Source: Vibrio maritimus
GTDB lineage: Bacteria; Pseudomonadota; Gammaproteobacteria; Enterobacterales; Vibrionaceae
NCBI GenBank assembly: GCA_003263775.1
Contig: JYJJ01000079.1
Location: forward strand, 620,001 to 684,000
Reading direction: 5' to 3'
Length of the DNA: 64,000 nucleotides
Under the pieces are notes generated by a model. It saw only the letters and a list, made by a program, of their open reading frames with translations, did not search any database and was not told the origin of the DNA. This document shows, one piece after another, positions 49,316-56,524 of this stretch; positions within the stretch are counted from its first letter, which is position 1, and every line of letters starts with the position of its first letter. The position numbers and the translations under genes are program-made.

Positions 49316-49545
49316 CAAAATCTGAGTTGGAATTGGAACAGTATACTTGAAGCAGAACAAATTCTCATTGAACCTGGCAGGATGACTCACCGCCACATTC
49401 ATGCCTGTGTCCGGCGGATTAAACAGCAAAACTCTCATAATTTTGTAACCAAACTAAAAGTTGGAACACTTAATGCAAGACGTATCACAGTTTTAGTTTG
49501 ATAGCTGTCATTTGAAGACGCTAAATACATTTCAAGGAGAGAAAT

Positions 49546-50163
49546 ATGATGTTGGAAACCTTTGTAGAGTCTATCGAAGCTCATACCGCACTGGACGACA
49601 TTAGCATTCGTTCTGTTTTTGGAGGAAAAGGGGTTCTTTCTGGTGGGATCATGTTTGCACTAATAAAGGGCGACGATATCTACCTTAGGGCAAGCAGTTC
49701 AAGTTTGAAGGAAGAGTTTAAGGCGCTAGGGTGCACACCTTATGAGTTTAACTGGCGCGCCCATTCTCGTAACTACCCTAGCCTATCGAACTACTACTCA
49801 CTGCCAGAGACCGTCGCGCACAGTCAAAAGCAAGTCGCAACCCTATGCGAAGAAGTCTGGAGCGAGGGACTTAAAGAGAAAGTACGCAAAGAGACCCCAA
49901 CGCGAATCAAAGATCTTCCAAACATGCAGTACAAAACCGAGCGTATGCTTCGCAAAGCCGGAATTCATTCTATTGACGAGCTAAGAGAGCACGGTCCAGT
50001 CAATGCTTTCAAGGCGGTATGTGTCAGTCAGGATAAGCACCCAGGTGTTAACCTACTATTTTGCCTAGCTGGTGCTTTAGAAGGTATACATTGGACTATT
50101 CTTCCCGAACCACAGCGTCAAACATTGACCCACCAGGCGGGCTGCGATCACGTAACACATTAA
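49546..50163 (+). CDS. TfoX/Sxy-family protein (competence regulator-like)
   Basis: The 205-residue protein has both family domains. TfoX_N is at about 20-100 (IRSVFGGKGVLSGGIMFALI, then IYLRA), and TfoX_C is at about 120-195 (RIKDLPNMQYKTERMLRKAG, then HSIDELREHGPVNAFKAV and ALEGIHWTILPEPQRQTL). Family members include TfoX, the chitin-induced activator of natural competence, and TfoY, linked to c-di-GMP and motility. The sequence alone does not decide between them or a third paralogue. GGAGAG lies before the ATG; no GEMM riboswitch was seen in the leader. Confidence 0.88.
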   Translation: MMLETFVESIEAHTALDDISIRSVFGGKGVLSGGIMFALIKGDDIYLRASSSSLKEEFKALGCTPYEFNWRAHSRNYPSLSNYYSLPETVAHSQKQVATLCEEVWSEGLKEKVRKETPTRIKDLPNMQYKTERMLRKAGIHSIDELREHGPVNAFKAVCVSQDKHPGVNLLFCLAGALEGIHWTILPEPQRQTLTHQAGCDHVTH

Positions 50164-50176
50164 TCGATAAAAAAAC

Positions 50177-50200
50177 GCCCTGCTGTTTTCACAGCAGGGC
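50177..50200. terminator. Hairpin downstream of the TfoX-family gene
   Basis: GCCCTGCTG pairs with CAGCAGGGC around a six-base loop, 13 bases after the stop. An A7 run precedes the stem, so the intrinsic-terminator flank is on the opposite strand; on the plus strand it acts as a 3'-end hairpin without a T-run. Confidence 0.6.
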
Positions 50201-50671
50201 AAACATCAATACAATGTTGGATGTGTGTGGTTAATTGAAGTGGACAGAACAACTAAACACGGACTTCATTAAACCACCCTATTCCGCATGTGGGTAGCAA
50301 AGATGTTTATCAAACCGTTTCGAGCTAATGTAAAACCGTGAAGCATTGTTTCCAAATGTGGCTGAGAGGGTAAGTTTCATTCAATTGGCTATTTATCAAA
50401 CAAAACACTCGCATGCCATCACACCATTTTTGCGTCAACGCCTACGATTAGTTTTTTTGCTCTAATAGACATCCTTAATTCAAGCCTCCGCCTTATTCAG
50501 CTCCAAAATAGCCGTCGCTCAAGTTTTAGACACCAATTCACATAGCTATCAATAAGGCCTTTATACTTCCAACATTCACTATGGTTGCCTTTTTTTCCCT
50601 AGTGACCCAACGCGCAACACACTATAGACTCCGCGCCCAAACTTCTTACATACACCCTATGAGAACAAATC
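50201..50671. other. Long intergenic region without a gene
   Basis: This 471-base A+T-rich gap contains only very short frames. The segment CACTATAGACTCC near 50620 could hold a -10 element for the next gene; no riboswitch, RNA gene or repeat was recognised. The length suggests a long leader or complex regulation. Confidence 0.45.
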
Positions 50672-51178
50672 ATGAATCAAGTATTCAACTCAGCGCACAT
50701 GACTAAGACGCTTATGCTAACGATCTGGATCGTAGCTGGCACTGTTATCCTTCAGAAACTAGGTATCCACGACAAATGGCCTGCTTTCCTAGCGCTTATT
50801 TTCTTCTTTGAAGCGAAATTCGACCTATCTAAGCTAAAGAACATCTTCGCAGCAGGTATTGTTGGTATCGCAATGGGTATGTTGATCCCAGCAACACTTG
50901 GCGCGCTAGCTCCAGTCGTTGGTGGTGAGAACGCTTTCTACATTTACGTTGCGGGTGTAGTACTTGTCACGATCGGCATGGGCCCAATCGCTCACTTTGC
51001 ATTCAGCTACATCACATTCGCGTACGTTGTAATGTGTATTCTTCACAAAGATCACGTTGTTGAACACGGTTTCTCTTGGATGGCTGTTGCACTTCTTGGT
51101 GGTGCTATGTACATCGCTGGTGTTACTGCTATCGCTAAGTTTCTTGAAAAGCGTGCCCTAACAGCACAGCAAGCTTAA
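50672..51178 (+). CDS. DUF1097-like inner membrane protein
   Basis: The 168-residue protein has about five membrane helices (around 12-30, 35-50, 58-80, 88-110, 138-160) and no signal peptide. DUF1097 (E. coli YcdZ-like) is the closest match by size and layout, but this is tentative. Codon use is almost entirely the preferred set, indicating high expression. An intrinsic terminator follows directly, so the gene is monocistronic. Function is unknown. Confidence 0.65.
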   Translation: MNQVFNSAHMTKTLMLTIWIVAGTVILQKLGIHDKWPAFLALIFFFEAKFDLSKLKNIFAAGIVGIAMGMLIPATLGALAPVVGGENAFYIYVAGVVLVTIGMGPIAHFAFSYITFAYVVMCILHKDHVVEHGFSWMAVALLGGAMYIAGVTAIAKFLEKRALTAQQA

Positions 51179-51230
51179 TTACTCTGTTAAACAGCAGCGA
51201 TTAAATAAAAGCGACTAAGCGCAAATAACA

Positions 51231-51263
51231 AAACCCCGCAAAGCGAACGCAATTGCGGGGTTT
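51231..51263 (+). terminator. Rho-independent terminator
   Basis: AAACCCCGCAA (51231-51241) pairs with TTGCGGGGTTT (51253-51263), followed by T, after the membrane protein gene. The A-rich side also gives a T-run on the minus strand, suiting the convergent small gene. Confidence 0.9.
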
Positions 51264-51290
51264 TAATGTTAATTCAGTTGGTATTAAAAT

Positions 51291-51440
51291 CTAAAGAACG
51301 CGTTCCACTTCACCCGTGGCCAGTTCAAAACCCTCTTCTTCCTCAACCCAACATTCGACCATCTGACCTTCTAACTCGAGCTTGTCACAGTCCTCAAGAA
51401 CACCAAAACGTCCGTTGGTTAGCATTACGACTACATCCAT
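51291..51440 (-). CDS. Small acidic hypothetical protein, 49 residues
   Basis: ATG 51440 follows a strong GGAGAGAGAC ribosome site and opens MDVVVMLTNGRFGVLEDCDK, continuing LELEGQMVECWVEEEEGFEL and ATGEVERVL. It looks like a small beta-barrel protein, with two cysteines and a glutamate patch. No family is recognised. A longer frame to 51479 exists but lacks a ribosome site. Confidence 0.6.
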   Translation of the reverse strand: MDVVVMLTNGRFGVLEDCDKLELEGQMVECWVEEEEGFELATGEVERVL

Positions 51441-51577
51441 GTCTCTCTCCTGATTTTCTGGTCTGTTTACATACCACATTAGCCACTCAATCGATAACGA
51501 TCAACCCTTTAAGACTAAAGTATCATTACCATTATCAACTTTGAGACGCTCTAAATTATTGCTGATAATTCTATGAT

Positions 51578-52660
51578 TTACTTAATAATATCAACGGGTA
51601 TCCGCCGCCTTCCAAAGGGCTTAGAATTCGCGGCGAAGCGCCCGGCAATTGGAGTGTTGCAATGACTACACCGCCCCGTATCAGTAAGCGCCCAAGTTCC
51701 TAACTCAAACCAATTCCGACTCAACACTTTATGACCGCACTTTGGGCAATAGGTGCTACTGCACTGCTCATTATGAACATTACCGACATACACATAATTT
51801 ACCCCATTTCGAAGTGCAATATGTCTCGCCATCACAAGCGTGTTTGACGGTGTTCGAGGCGTTTCCATCATTTTAAAATCAGGATGAAAAGCACTGAAAT
51901 GAAGTGGAACATCGCACCCCAAGTGCTCGACAATCCACTGAGTCATTTGATCTATCTCTCGCTCACTATCATTTTCGCCGGGAATCAGCAACGTAGTCAG
52001 TTCAAACCAAACAGATGTCTCTTGGTGTAGGTACTTAAGTGTCTCAAGTACAGGTGCAAGCTCTCCACCACAGACCTTCTTGTAAAAACGTTCTGTAAAC
52101 GCTTTTAGGTCTATATTGGCCGCATCTATCACTGAGAAAAATTGCTCTCTCGGCTTTTCATTGATATACCCAGCAGACACAGCAACGGTGTGGATATTCG
52201 CATCACGACATGCCATCGCGGTTTCTACCGCGTATTCCAAAAAAATCACCGGGTCGTTGTAGGTGAACGCAATACTGTCACAATGATGAGCGTTAGCGGT
52301 GTTGGCAATCTGTTGAGGGGTCGCTTGCCGGCCTAATGACTCCATTTGGCGAGATTTACTAATATTCCAATTTTGACAAAACTTGCACCCCAGATTACAT
52401 CCAGCGGTACCAAAAGAGAGTACTGAACTGCCGGGATAGAAATGGTTGAGTGGCTTTTTTTCAATCGGGTCAATACAAAATCCACTAGAGCGACCATAGG
52501 TTGTGAGTACAATTTCGCCCTGATGTGCTTGACGTACAAAGCAAGCACCGCGCTTTCCTTCTCTCAAAGAGCAGTATCGCGGACATAAAATACAACGAAC
52601 ACGACCATCTGGTAACGGCTGCCAATATTCTGTCGGATACATGCTCCCAACTGTTCCCAT
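51578..52660 (-). CDS. AmmeMemoRadiSam system radical SAM enzyme
   Basis: The 360-residue protein carries a CxxxCxxC cluster motif, CNLGCKFC, at about 90-97 (GTAGCNLGCKFCQNWNIS), which binds a 4Fe-4S cluster and S-adenosylmethionine. An N-terminal cysteine set (CILCPRYCSLREGKRGACF) and a C-terminal zinc-ribbon-like pair (CPKCGHK and CSHCNTP) flank the barrel. This layout is diagnostic of the AmmeMemoRadiSam family, conserved with MEMO1- and AMMECR1-like genes; the reaction is not established. AAGG lies six bases before ATG 52660. The gene is divergent from the two partners, with a symmetrical promoter between. Confidence 0.92.
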   Translation of the reverse strand: MGTVGSMYPTEYWQPLPDGRVRCILCPRYCSLREGKRGACFVRQAHQGEIVLTTYGRSSGFCIDPIEKKPLNHFYPGSSVLSFGTAGCNLGCKFCQNWNISKSRQMESLGRQATPQQIANTANAHHCDSIAFTYNDPVIFLEYAVETAMACRDANIHTVAVSAGYINEKPREQFFSVIDAANIDLKAFTERFYKKVCGGELAPVLETLKYLHQETSVWFELTTLLIPGENDSEREIDQMTQWIVEHLGCDVPLHFSAFHPDFKMMETPRTPSNTLVMARHIALRNGVNYVYVGNVHNEQCSSTYCPKCGHKVLSRNWFELGTWALTDTGRCSHCNTPIAGRFAANSKPFGRRRIPVDIIK

Positions 52661-52715
52661 CTCACACCTTAACCATTACATCGCTATTTCAGCCTGCACC
52701 TAGGCTTCACAAAAT

Positions 52716-52735
52716 CTATACTCATTACAGTATAG
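52716..52735. promoter_or_regulatory. Palindrome with two opposed TATACT elements between the AmmeMemoRadiSam genes
   Basis: CTATACTCATTACAGTATAG has perfect seven-base arms around six bases. On each strand it contains TATACT, a good -10 match, so the two divergent promoters may share the same 20 bases, or it is an operator. Confidence 0.55.
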
Positions 52736-52764
52736 AAGAGCCCTACAGGGAACATGGAGGCGAC

Positions 52765-53557
52765 ATGGAAGTACGACCAACCGCTGTCGCGGGTCGATTT
52801 TACTTTGCGGATGCTAATCAGCTGCATCAGCACGTCACGCAGTTGCTATCCCCTTATAACGAAGGTGCAATACTCGATGACAGCCAAACATTATCAGGCT
52901 GATTGTTCCTCATGCAGGGTATGTCTTCTCGGGCTCTACTGCTGCTGCAGCTTATAGCTACTGAAAGATACGAAAGATCAATTTAAACGTGTACTCCTAG
53001 TGGGCCCGAATCATCGTGTCGCCTTTCATGGTTGTGCGCTACCGAAACATTGCAGCTTTTCTACTCCGCTTGGCAATATTCCTCTCGACACTGGAGCGAT
53101 AGAACAGCTGGTTAACAACCCTAACTGTCACTACAACAATCATGCTCACGCTGAGGAGCACAGTCTCGAGGTGCAACTGCCATTTTTGCAGCGTTGCTTG
53201 TCCGATTTCGAGTTGATCCCCTTGTTAACAGGCACAGTAGATGCCATCGATGTCGCTCACCTAATAGAACCTTACTGGGAGGATACAACACTCCTTGTCA
53301 TTAGCTCAGATCTCAGCCATTTCCATCCCTACAAAGAGTGTAATGACATTGATACTAGAAGCTGCCACAAAATCGAAGCTGGTACACCGCTAACAAGTAA
53401 AGAAGCGTGTGGCTACCTTGGAATCAATGCAGCAAATGCGCTCATAAAACAACAACGATGCCAATTGCAACGACTGTCCCGTGCCAATTCAGGAGACAGC
53501 CCCCATGGCGATAAAAACAGGGTGGTAGGTTATGTCAGCTACGCAATATCAAGATAA
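52765..53557 (+). CDS. AmmeMemoRadiSam system protein B, MEMO1-like (two frameshifts)
   Basis: ATG 52765, after GGAGG, opens MEVRPTAVAGRFYFADANQL. Restoring one C near 52884 gives DDSPNIIRLIVPHAGYVFSG, and one C near 52961 gives AYSYLKDTKDQFKRVLLVGP, then NHRVAFHGCALP and NNHAHAEEHSLEVQLPFLQR, with SSDLSHFHPY later; about 264 residues. The His residues of PHAGY, NHR, HAEEHS and SHFHP form the metal-site-like pocket of MEMO1, related to dioxygenases such as LigB. It overlaps the next gene by 26 bases. Confidence 0.87.
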
Positions 53558-54130
53558 AACGCTAACCAATCAGGAACTGTCCAAATTACTCGATATGGTC
53601 GAAGTGACTGTGACCTGTTATTTGGCGGAAAAGCCTTTACCTAAGGTGAGACTTGACGATTACCCTAAAGCCATAGCAGAAAAAGGCGCGTGCTTTGTCA
53701 GTCTTCATGTCGACGATCAACTTCAAGGCTGCATAGGAACCACTGTCCCTAAAGTGCCGCTAGTTCTTGAGGTGATGCGCAAAGCTTGGGCGAGCTGCTG
53801 CCAGGACAAACGGTTTCTACCCCTTCAAAAATCGCAGGTAGATGGTTTGGAGATCGAGGTTTCAGTTCTAACGGAACCTAAACCCCTGGATGTCGCTTCT
53901 GAATCCGCGCTCATTACTTATCTCACCAATAACAAATGTGGACTGACGTTGTCCGATGCAAAAAAGCCGCACTGTTTCTTCCTCAGGTTTGGGAGCAGCT
54001 ACCAAGTCCTATTCATTTTCTGCAGCACCTCAAACAAAAAGCAGGCTGGCACCCTACCTATTGGCCAGAAGATATGACGGTAAAAGTATTCGACGTTCAA
54101 AAATTGAGCCGTAAGTACCGGAGAATGTAG
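53532..54130 (+). CDS. AmmeMemoRadiSam system protein A, AMMECR1-like (frameshift at 53960)
   Basis: ATG 53532 lies within the 3' end of the MEMO1-like gene. The protein reads GACFVSLHVDDQLQGCIGTT near 55-75, with the LQGCIG motif of AMMECR1, and EIEVSVLTEPKPL near 115. The frame breaks in the A6 run at 53960-53965; a seventh A gives LSDAKKAALFLPQVWEQLPS and then QFLQ-type FLQHLKQKAGWHPTYWPEDM, ending at 54130, about 199 residues. The molecular role is unknown in any organism. Translation is likely coupled to the MEMO1-like gene. Confidence 0.88.
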
Positions 54131-54218
54131 ACGATCTTACTGATTTTCTCGCCGCACTTTCAATCTGTGTGCTATTTAAATCTTTGGTGGTATGATTCGC
54201 GCTCACAACAGGAGTTGA

Positions 54219-54290
54219 GTGAACTTTTTAAACTGGTATAGCGAACAATGGATGTCGCGGTTGCCACACCATGAGAGTACCTATGCTTGA
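54219..54290 (+). CDS. Possible 23-codon leader or extended N-terminus of idi
   Basis: A GTG at 54219 is preceded by AGGAG at good spacing and opens a frame reading NFLNWYSEQWMSRLPHHEST, then YA and TGA, which overlaps the idi ATG (ATGCTTGA). It could be a translated leader coupled to idi. Alternatively, one extra T in this sequence would make it the true idi N-terminus (YAEDLVVVVDKFG). Confidence 0.35.
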   Translation: MNFLNWYSEQWMSRLPHHESTYA

Positions 54291-54819
54291 AGATCTCGTT
54301 GTTGTTGTCGATAAATTTGGAAACCCAATTGGAACCGAAGACAAATTAGATGCACACAGAATGGGCTTTCGTCACCTAGCCTTTTCGGTCATGTTGTATC
54401 GCTATCGTGATGGTGAACTTGAGTTCCTAATGCAAAAACGTGCGTCAAACAAGTATCACAGCGGTGGACTTTGGAGTAACACCTGCTGCTCTCACCCTAG
54501 ACCCGACGAAGACATCATTCATGCCTCAAAACGTCGTCTAGAAGAAGAGCTCGGTATCCAAGACGCTTTAACGTTTACCGATATCGGAACGATTAGCTAT
54601 CTTGCCAAGTTCGACAATGGCCTTACAGAAAACGAGTTGGATCATATTGTGATTGCACAAAGCAACGATGTCACACTTGATATCAACCCCCGCGAGGCAG
54701 AAACGTGTGAATGGCAGGCTTTCAGTGCGATTGAACAAGCAATGATCGCTCAGCCGCAAGCCTATACCGCTTGGTTTAAACTGGTATTAAATAAAGTCAC
54801 AGCGCATCTCAACAATTGA
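54283..54819 (+). CDS. idi: Isopentenyl-diphosphate delta-isomerase, type 1
   Basis: The 178-residue Nudix-type enzyme reads MLEDLVVVVDKFGNPIGTED, RMGFRHLAFSVMLYRY, then LWSNTCCSHPRPDEDIIHAS (active-site Cys and metal His) and KRRLEEELGI, with the catalytic Glu in the later TENELDHIVIA. It interconverts IPP and DMAPP in isoprenoid synthesis. The MEP pathway makes both products, so Idi is an adjusting enzyme in proteobacteria. ATG 54283 is favoured over 54271 for a ribosome-site match. The AmmeMemoRadiSam genes lie just upstream, but the 150-base gap suggests separate transcription. Confidence 0.88.
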   Translation: MLEDLVVVVDKFGNPIGTEDKLDAHRMGFRHLAFSVMLYRYRDGELEFLMQKRASNKYHSGGLWSNTCCSHPRPDEDIIHASKRRLEEELGIQDALTFTDIGTISYLAKFDNGLTENELDHIVIAQSNDVTLDINPREAETCEWQAFSAIEQAMIAQPQAYTAWFKLVLNKVTAHLNN

Positions 54820-54929
54820 TCATTACACATCAGTTATCTAGAGAATCGGCACTAACTCGCAAACTTTAGTGTCGATTTTCCGCTTCAATTTACAATGTAA
54901 AACAATAACACTATTGGCTTTCAAGAGAA

Positions 54930-55111
54930 TTAGCGTACAGCTTTAACATCGTTAAATGGCAAATAGCTGCTCGCAACGCAATAACCCTTGTATTTACCCT
55001 GTTTTGCACCAAGTTGAAACATCAACAAATCTCGAGCACAACAAACGTGCATCCCGTCATACTTCATCCCTAATTTGGTGCAATCACACCGTCAACAACT
55101 AAGCTCTTCAT
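54930..55111 (-). CDS. Small cysteine-containing protein, 60 codons after correcting one base
   Basis: From ATG 55111 the minus strand reads MKSLVVDGVIAPN then TAG. One more T in the TTT at 55074-55076 (one A on the coding strand) gives APKLGMKYDGMHVCCARDLL and then MFQLGAKQGKYKGYCVASSY, ending LPFNDVKAVR at 54930. The corrected length is 60 residues with three cysteines. The same class of error breaks many genes here, and the composite reads as a well-formed protein. No family is recognised. It is divergent from glgC. The rest of 54820-55199 holds no gene. Confidence 0.5.
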
Positions 55112-55199
55112 TGATATTCAATACCTTAGCCTCTGGCGTGTTTCTTGAAAGGTAAAAGACTAGACCTACTCTAATTGCACAATTTCAGGGAGAAATAAG

Positions 55200-56417
55200 A
55201 TGCAAGACGTTCTTACCATCGTCCTAGCGGGCGGCATGGGCTCACGGTTAAGCCCCCTAACCGACGACAGAGCCAAGCCAGCAGTACCTTTTGGCGGAAA
55301 ATATCGGATCATCGACTTCACGCTAACCAACTGTTTGCACTCAGGCCTTCGTCAAATATTGGTTCTGACTCAGTACAAATCCCACTCTTTACACAAACAT
55401 ATCCGTGATGGCTGGTCCATCTTCAACCCAGAACTCAAAGAATACATTACTGTGGTCCCTCCACAGATGAGAAAAGGTGGCGCCTGGTACGAAGGGACTG
55501 CAGATGCAATTTATCACAATATGTGGCTACTATCGCGAAGTGAAGCCAAGCATGTCGTGGTTTTATCCGGCGATCATATCTATCGTATGGACTACGAAGC
55601 CATGGTCCAAGAGCACAAAGACAGCGGTGCAAAACTCACCGTAGCCTGTATGGACGTCCCTAGAGAAGAAGCAACGGCCTTTGGTGTTATGGCGACCAAC
55701 GAGCAAAAACAAGTGACCGATTTTTACGAAAAACCGAGCGATCCTGCCTCAATGCCAGACGATACAAATCGTTCTTTGGTTTCCATGGGTATCTATGTGT
55801 TTGAAATGGAAGCACTGCAACAAGCATTAGAGCAAGATGCGGAGCTCGATACTTCAAGTCACGACTTTGGTAAGGACATCATCCCTAAGCTCATCGACTC
55901 ACAAGGCGTCTACGCCTACAACTTTGGGGATGACAAAGGACGTGTCGCGCGAGATTGCTACTGGCGTGATGTTGGCACCATTGATTCCTTCTATGAAGCA
56001 AACATGGATTTGCTAGAACCCGTTCCTCCAATGAACTTGTATCAAGAAAACTGGGGAATTCGCACCTATGAACCACAGCTTCCACCAGCACGCACGGTCC
56101 CTTCGGCAACGGGTAACGAAGGTATTTTTATTAACTCTATCATCGCCAATGGCGTGGTGAACTCGGGCGGCTCTGTGCACCATTCCATTTTGTCGTCCAA
56201 TGTTCGTATCAATGATGGCGCGACCATTGCCGATAGCATCTTGTTTGGTGATGTCACGGTGGGCGAAGGCTGTCAGTTGGTCAACTGTATCGTCGACAAA
56301 CACGTCAATATTCCTGATGGCACCGTGATAGGCGTGAATCCAACTGAGGATGCTAGGCGCTTTCATATCTCTGAGAAAGGTATTGTGGTAATCCCTGAAG
56401 GTTATATTTTTGAATAG
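55200..56417 (+). CDS. glgC: Glucose-1-phosphate adenylyltransferase
   Basis: The 405-residue protein starts MQDVLTIVLAGGMGSRLSPL with the nucleotide loop, AKPAVPFGGKYRIIDFTLTN, the catalytic DHIYRMDYE near 130, and FYEKPSDP; the C-terminal left-handed beta-helix (NSIIANGVVNSGGSVHHSIL) completes ADP-glucose pyrophosphorylase. It makes ADP-glucose for glycogen synthesis and is allosterically controlled in the family. AGGGAGAA lies before the ATG. GlgA and GlgB are not in this window. Confidence 0.96.
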   Translation: MQDVLTIVLAGGMGSRLSPLTDDRAKPAVPFGGKYRIIDFTLTNCLHSGLRQILVLTQYKSHSLHKHIRDGWSIFNPELKEYITVVPPQMRKGGAWYEGTADAIYHNMWLLSRSEAKHVVVLSGDHIYRMDYEAMVQEHKDSGAKLTVACMDVPREEATAFGVMATNEQKQVTDFYEKPSDPASMPDDTNRSLVSMGIYVFEMEALQQALEQDAELDTSSHDFGKDIIPKLIDSQGVYAYNFGDDKGRVARDCYWRDVGTIDSFYEANMDLLEPVPPMNLYQENWGIRTYEPQLPPARTVPSATGNEGIFINSIIANGVVNSGGSVHHSILSSNVRINDGATIADSILFGDVTVGEGCQLVNCIVDKHVNIPDGTVIGVNPTEDARRFHISEKGIVVIPEGYIFE

Positions 56418-56464
56418 TTAATCCTAACGTTTCTCCTTGAATGCAACACCAACTGAAAAACACA

Positions 56465-56494
56465 AAATAGCCACTCTCCCCCGAGCGGCTATTT
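56465..56494. terminator. Terminator between convergent glgC and chitinase genes
   Basis: AAATAGCC (56465-56472) pairs with GGCTATTT (56487-56494), with a CTC/GAG inner stem, followed by GTTTTC on the plus strand; the A-rich 5' side gives a T-run on the minus strand too. Confidence 0.8.
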
Positions 56495-56524
56495 GTTTTC
56501 ATCAGTGGTCGTTACTCTAGAACA

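Noticed and set aside
49280..49545. c-di-GMP-I (GEMM) riboswitch upstream of the TfoX-family gene
   Set aside because: Such a riboswitch precedes tfoY in V. cholerae, but neither the CACGCACAGGGCAAACC-like block nor the GGGACGCAAAGCCUCCGG-like block is present; only a short CCGCC/GGCGG stem is seen.
52525..52902. A 125-residue frame starting upstream of the MEMO1-like gene
   Set aside because: Its first 80 residues overlap the opposite-strand radical SAM gene and are not MEMO1-like; the supported start is ATG 52765 with GGAGG.
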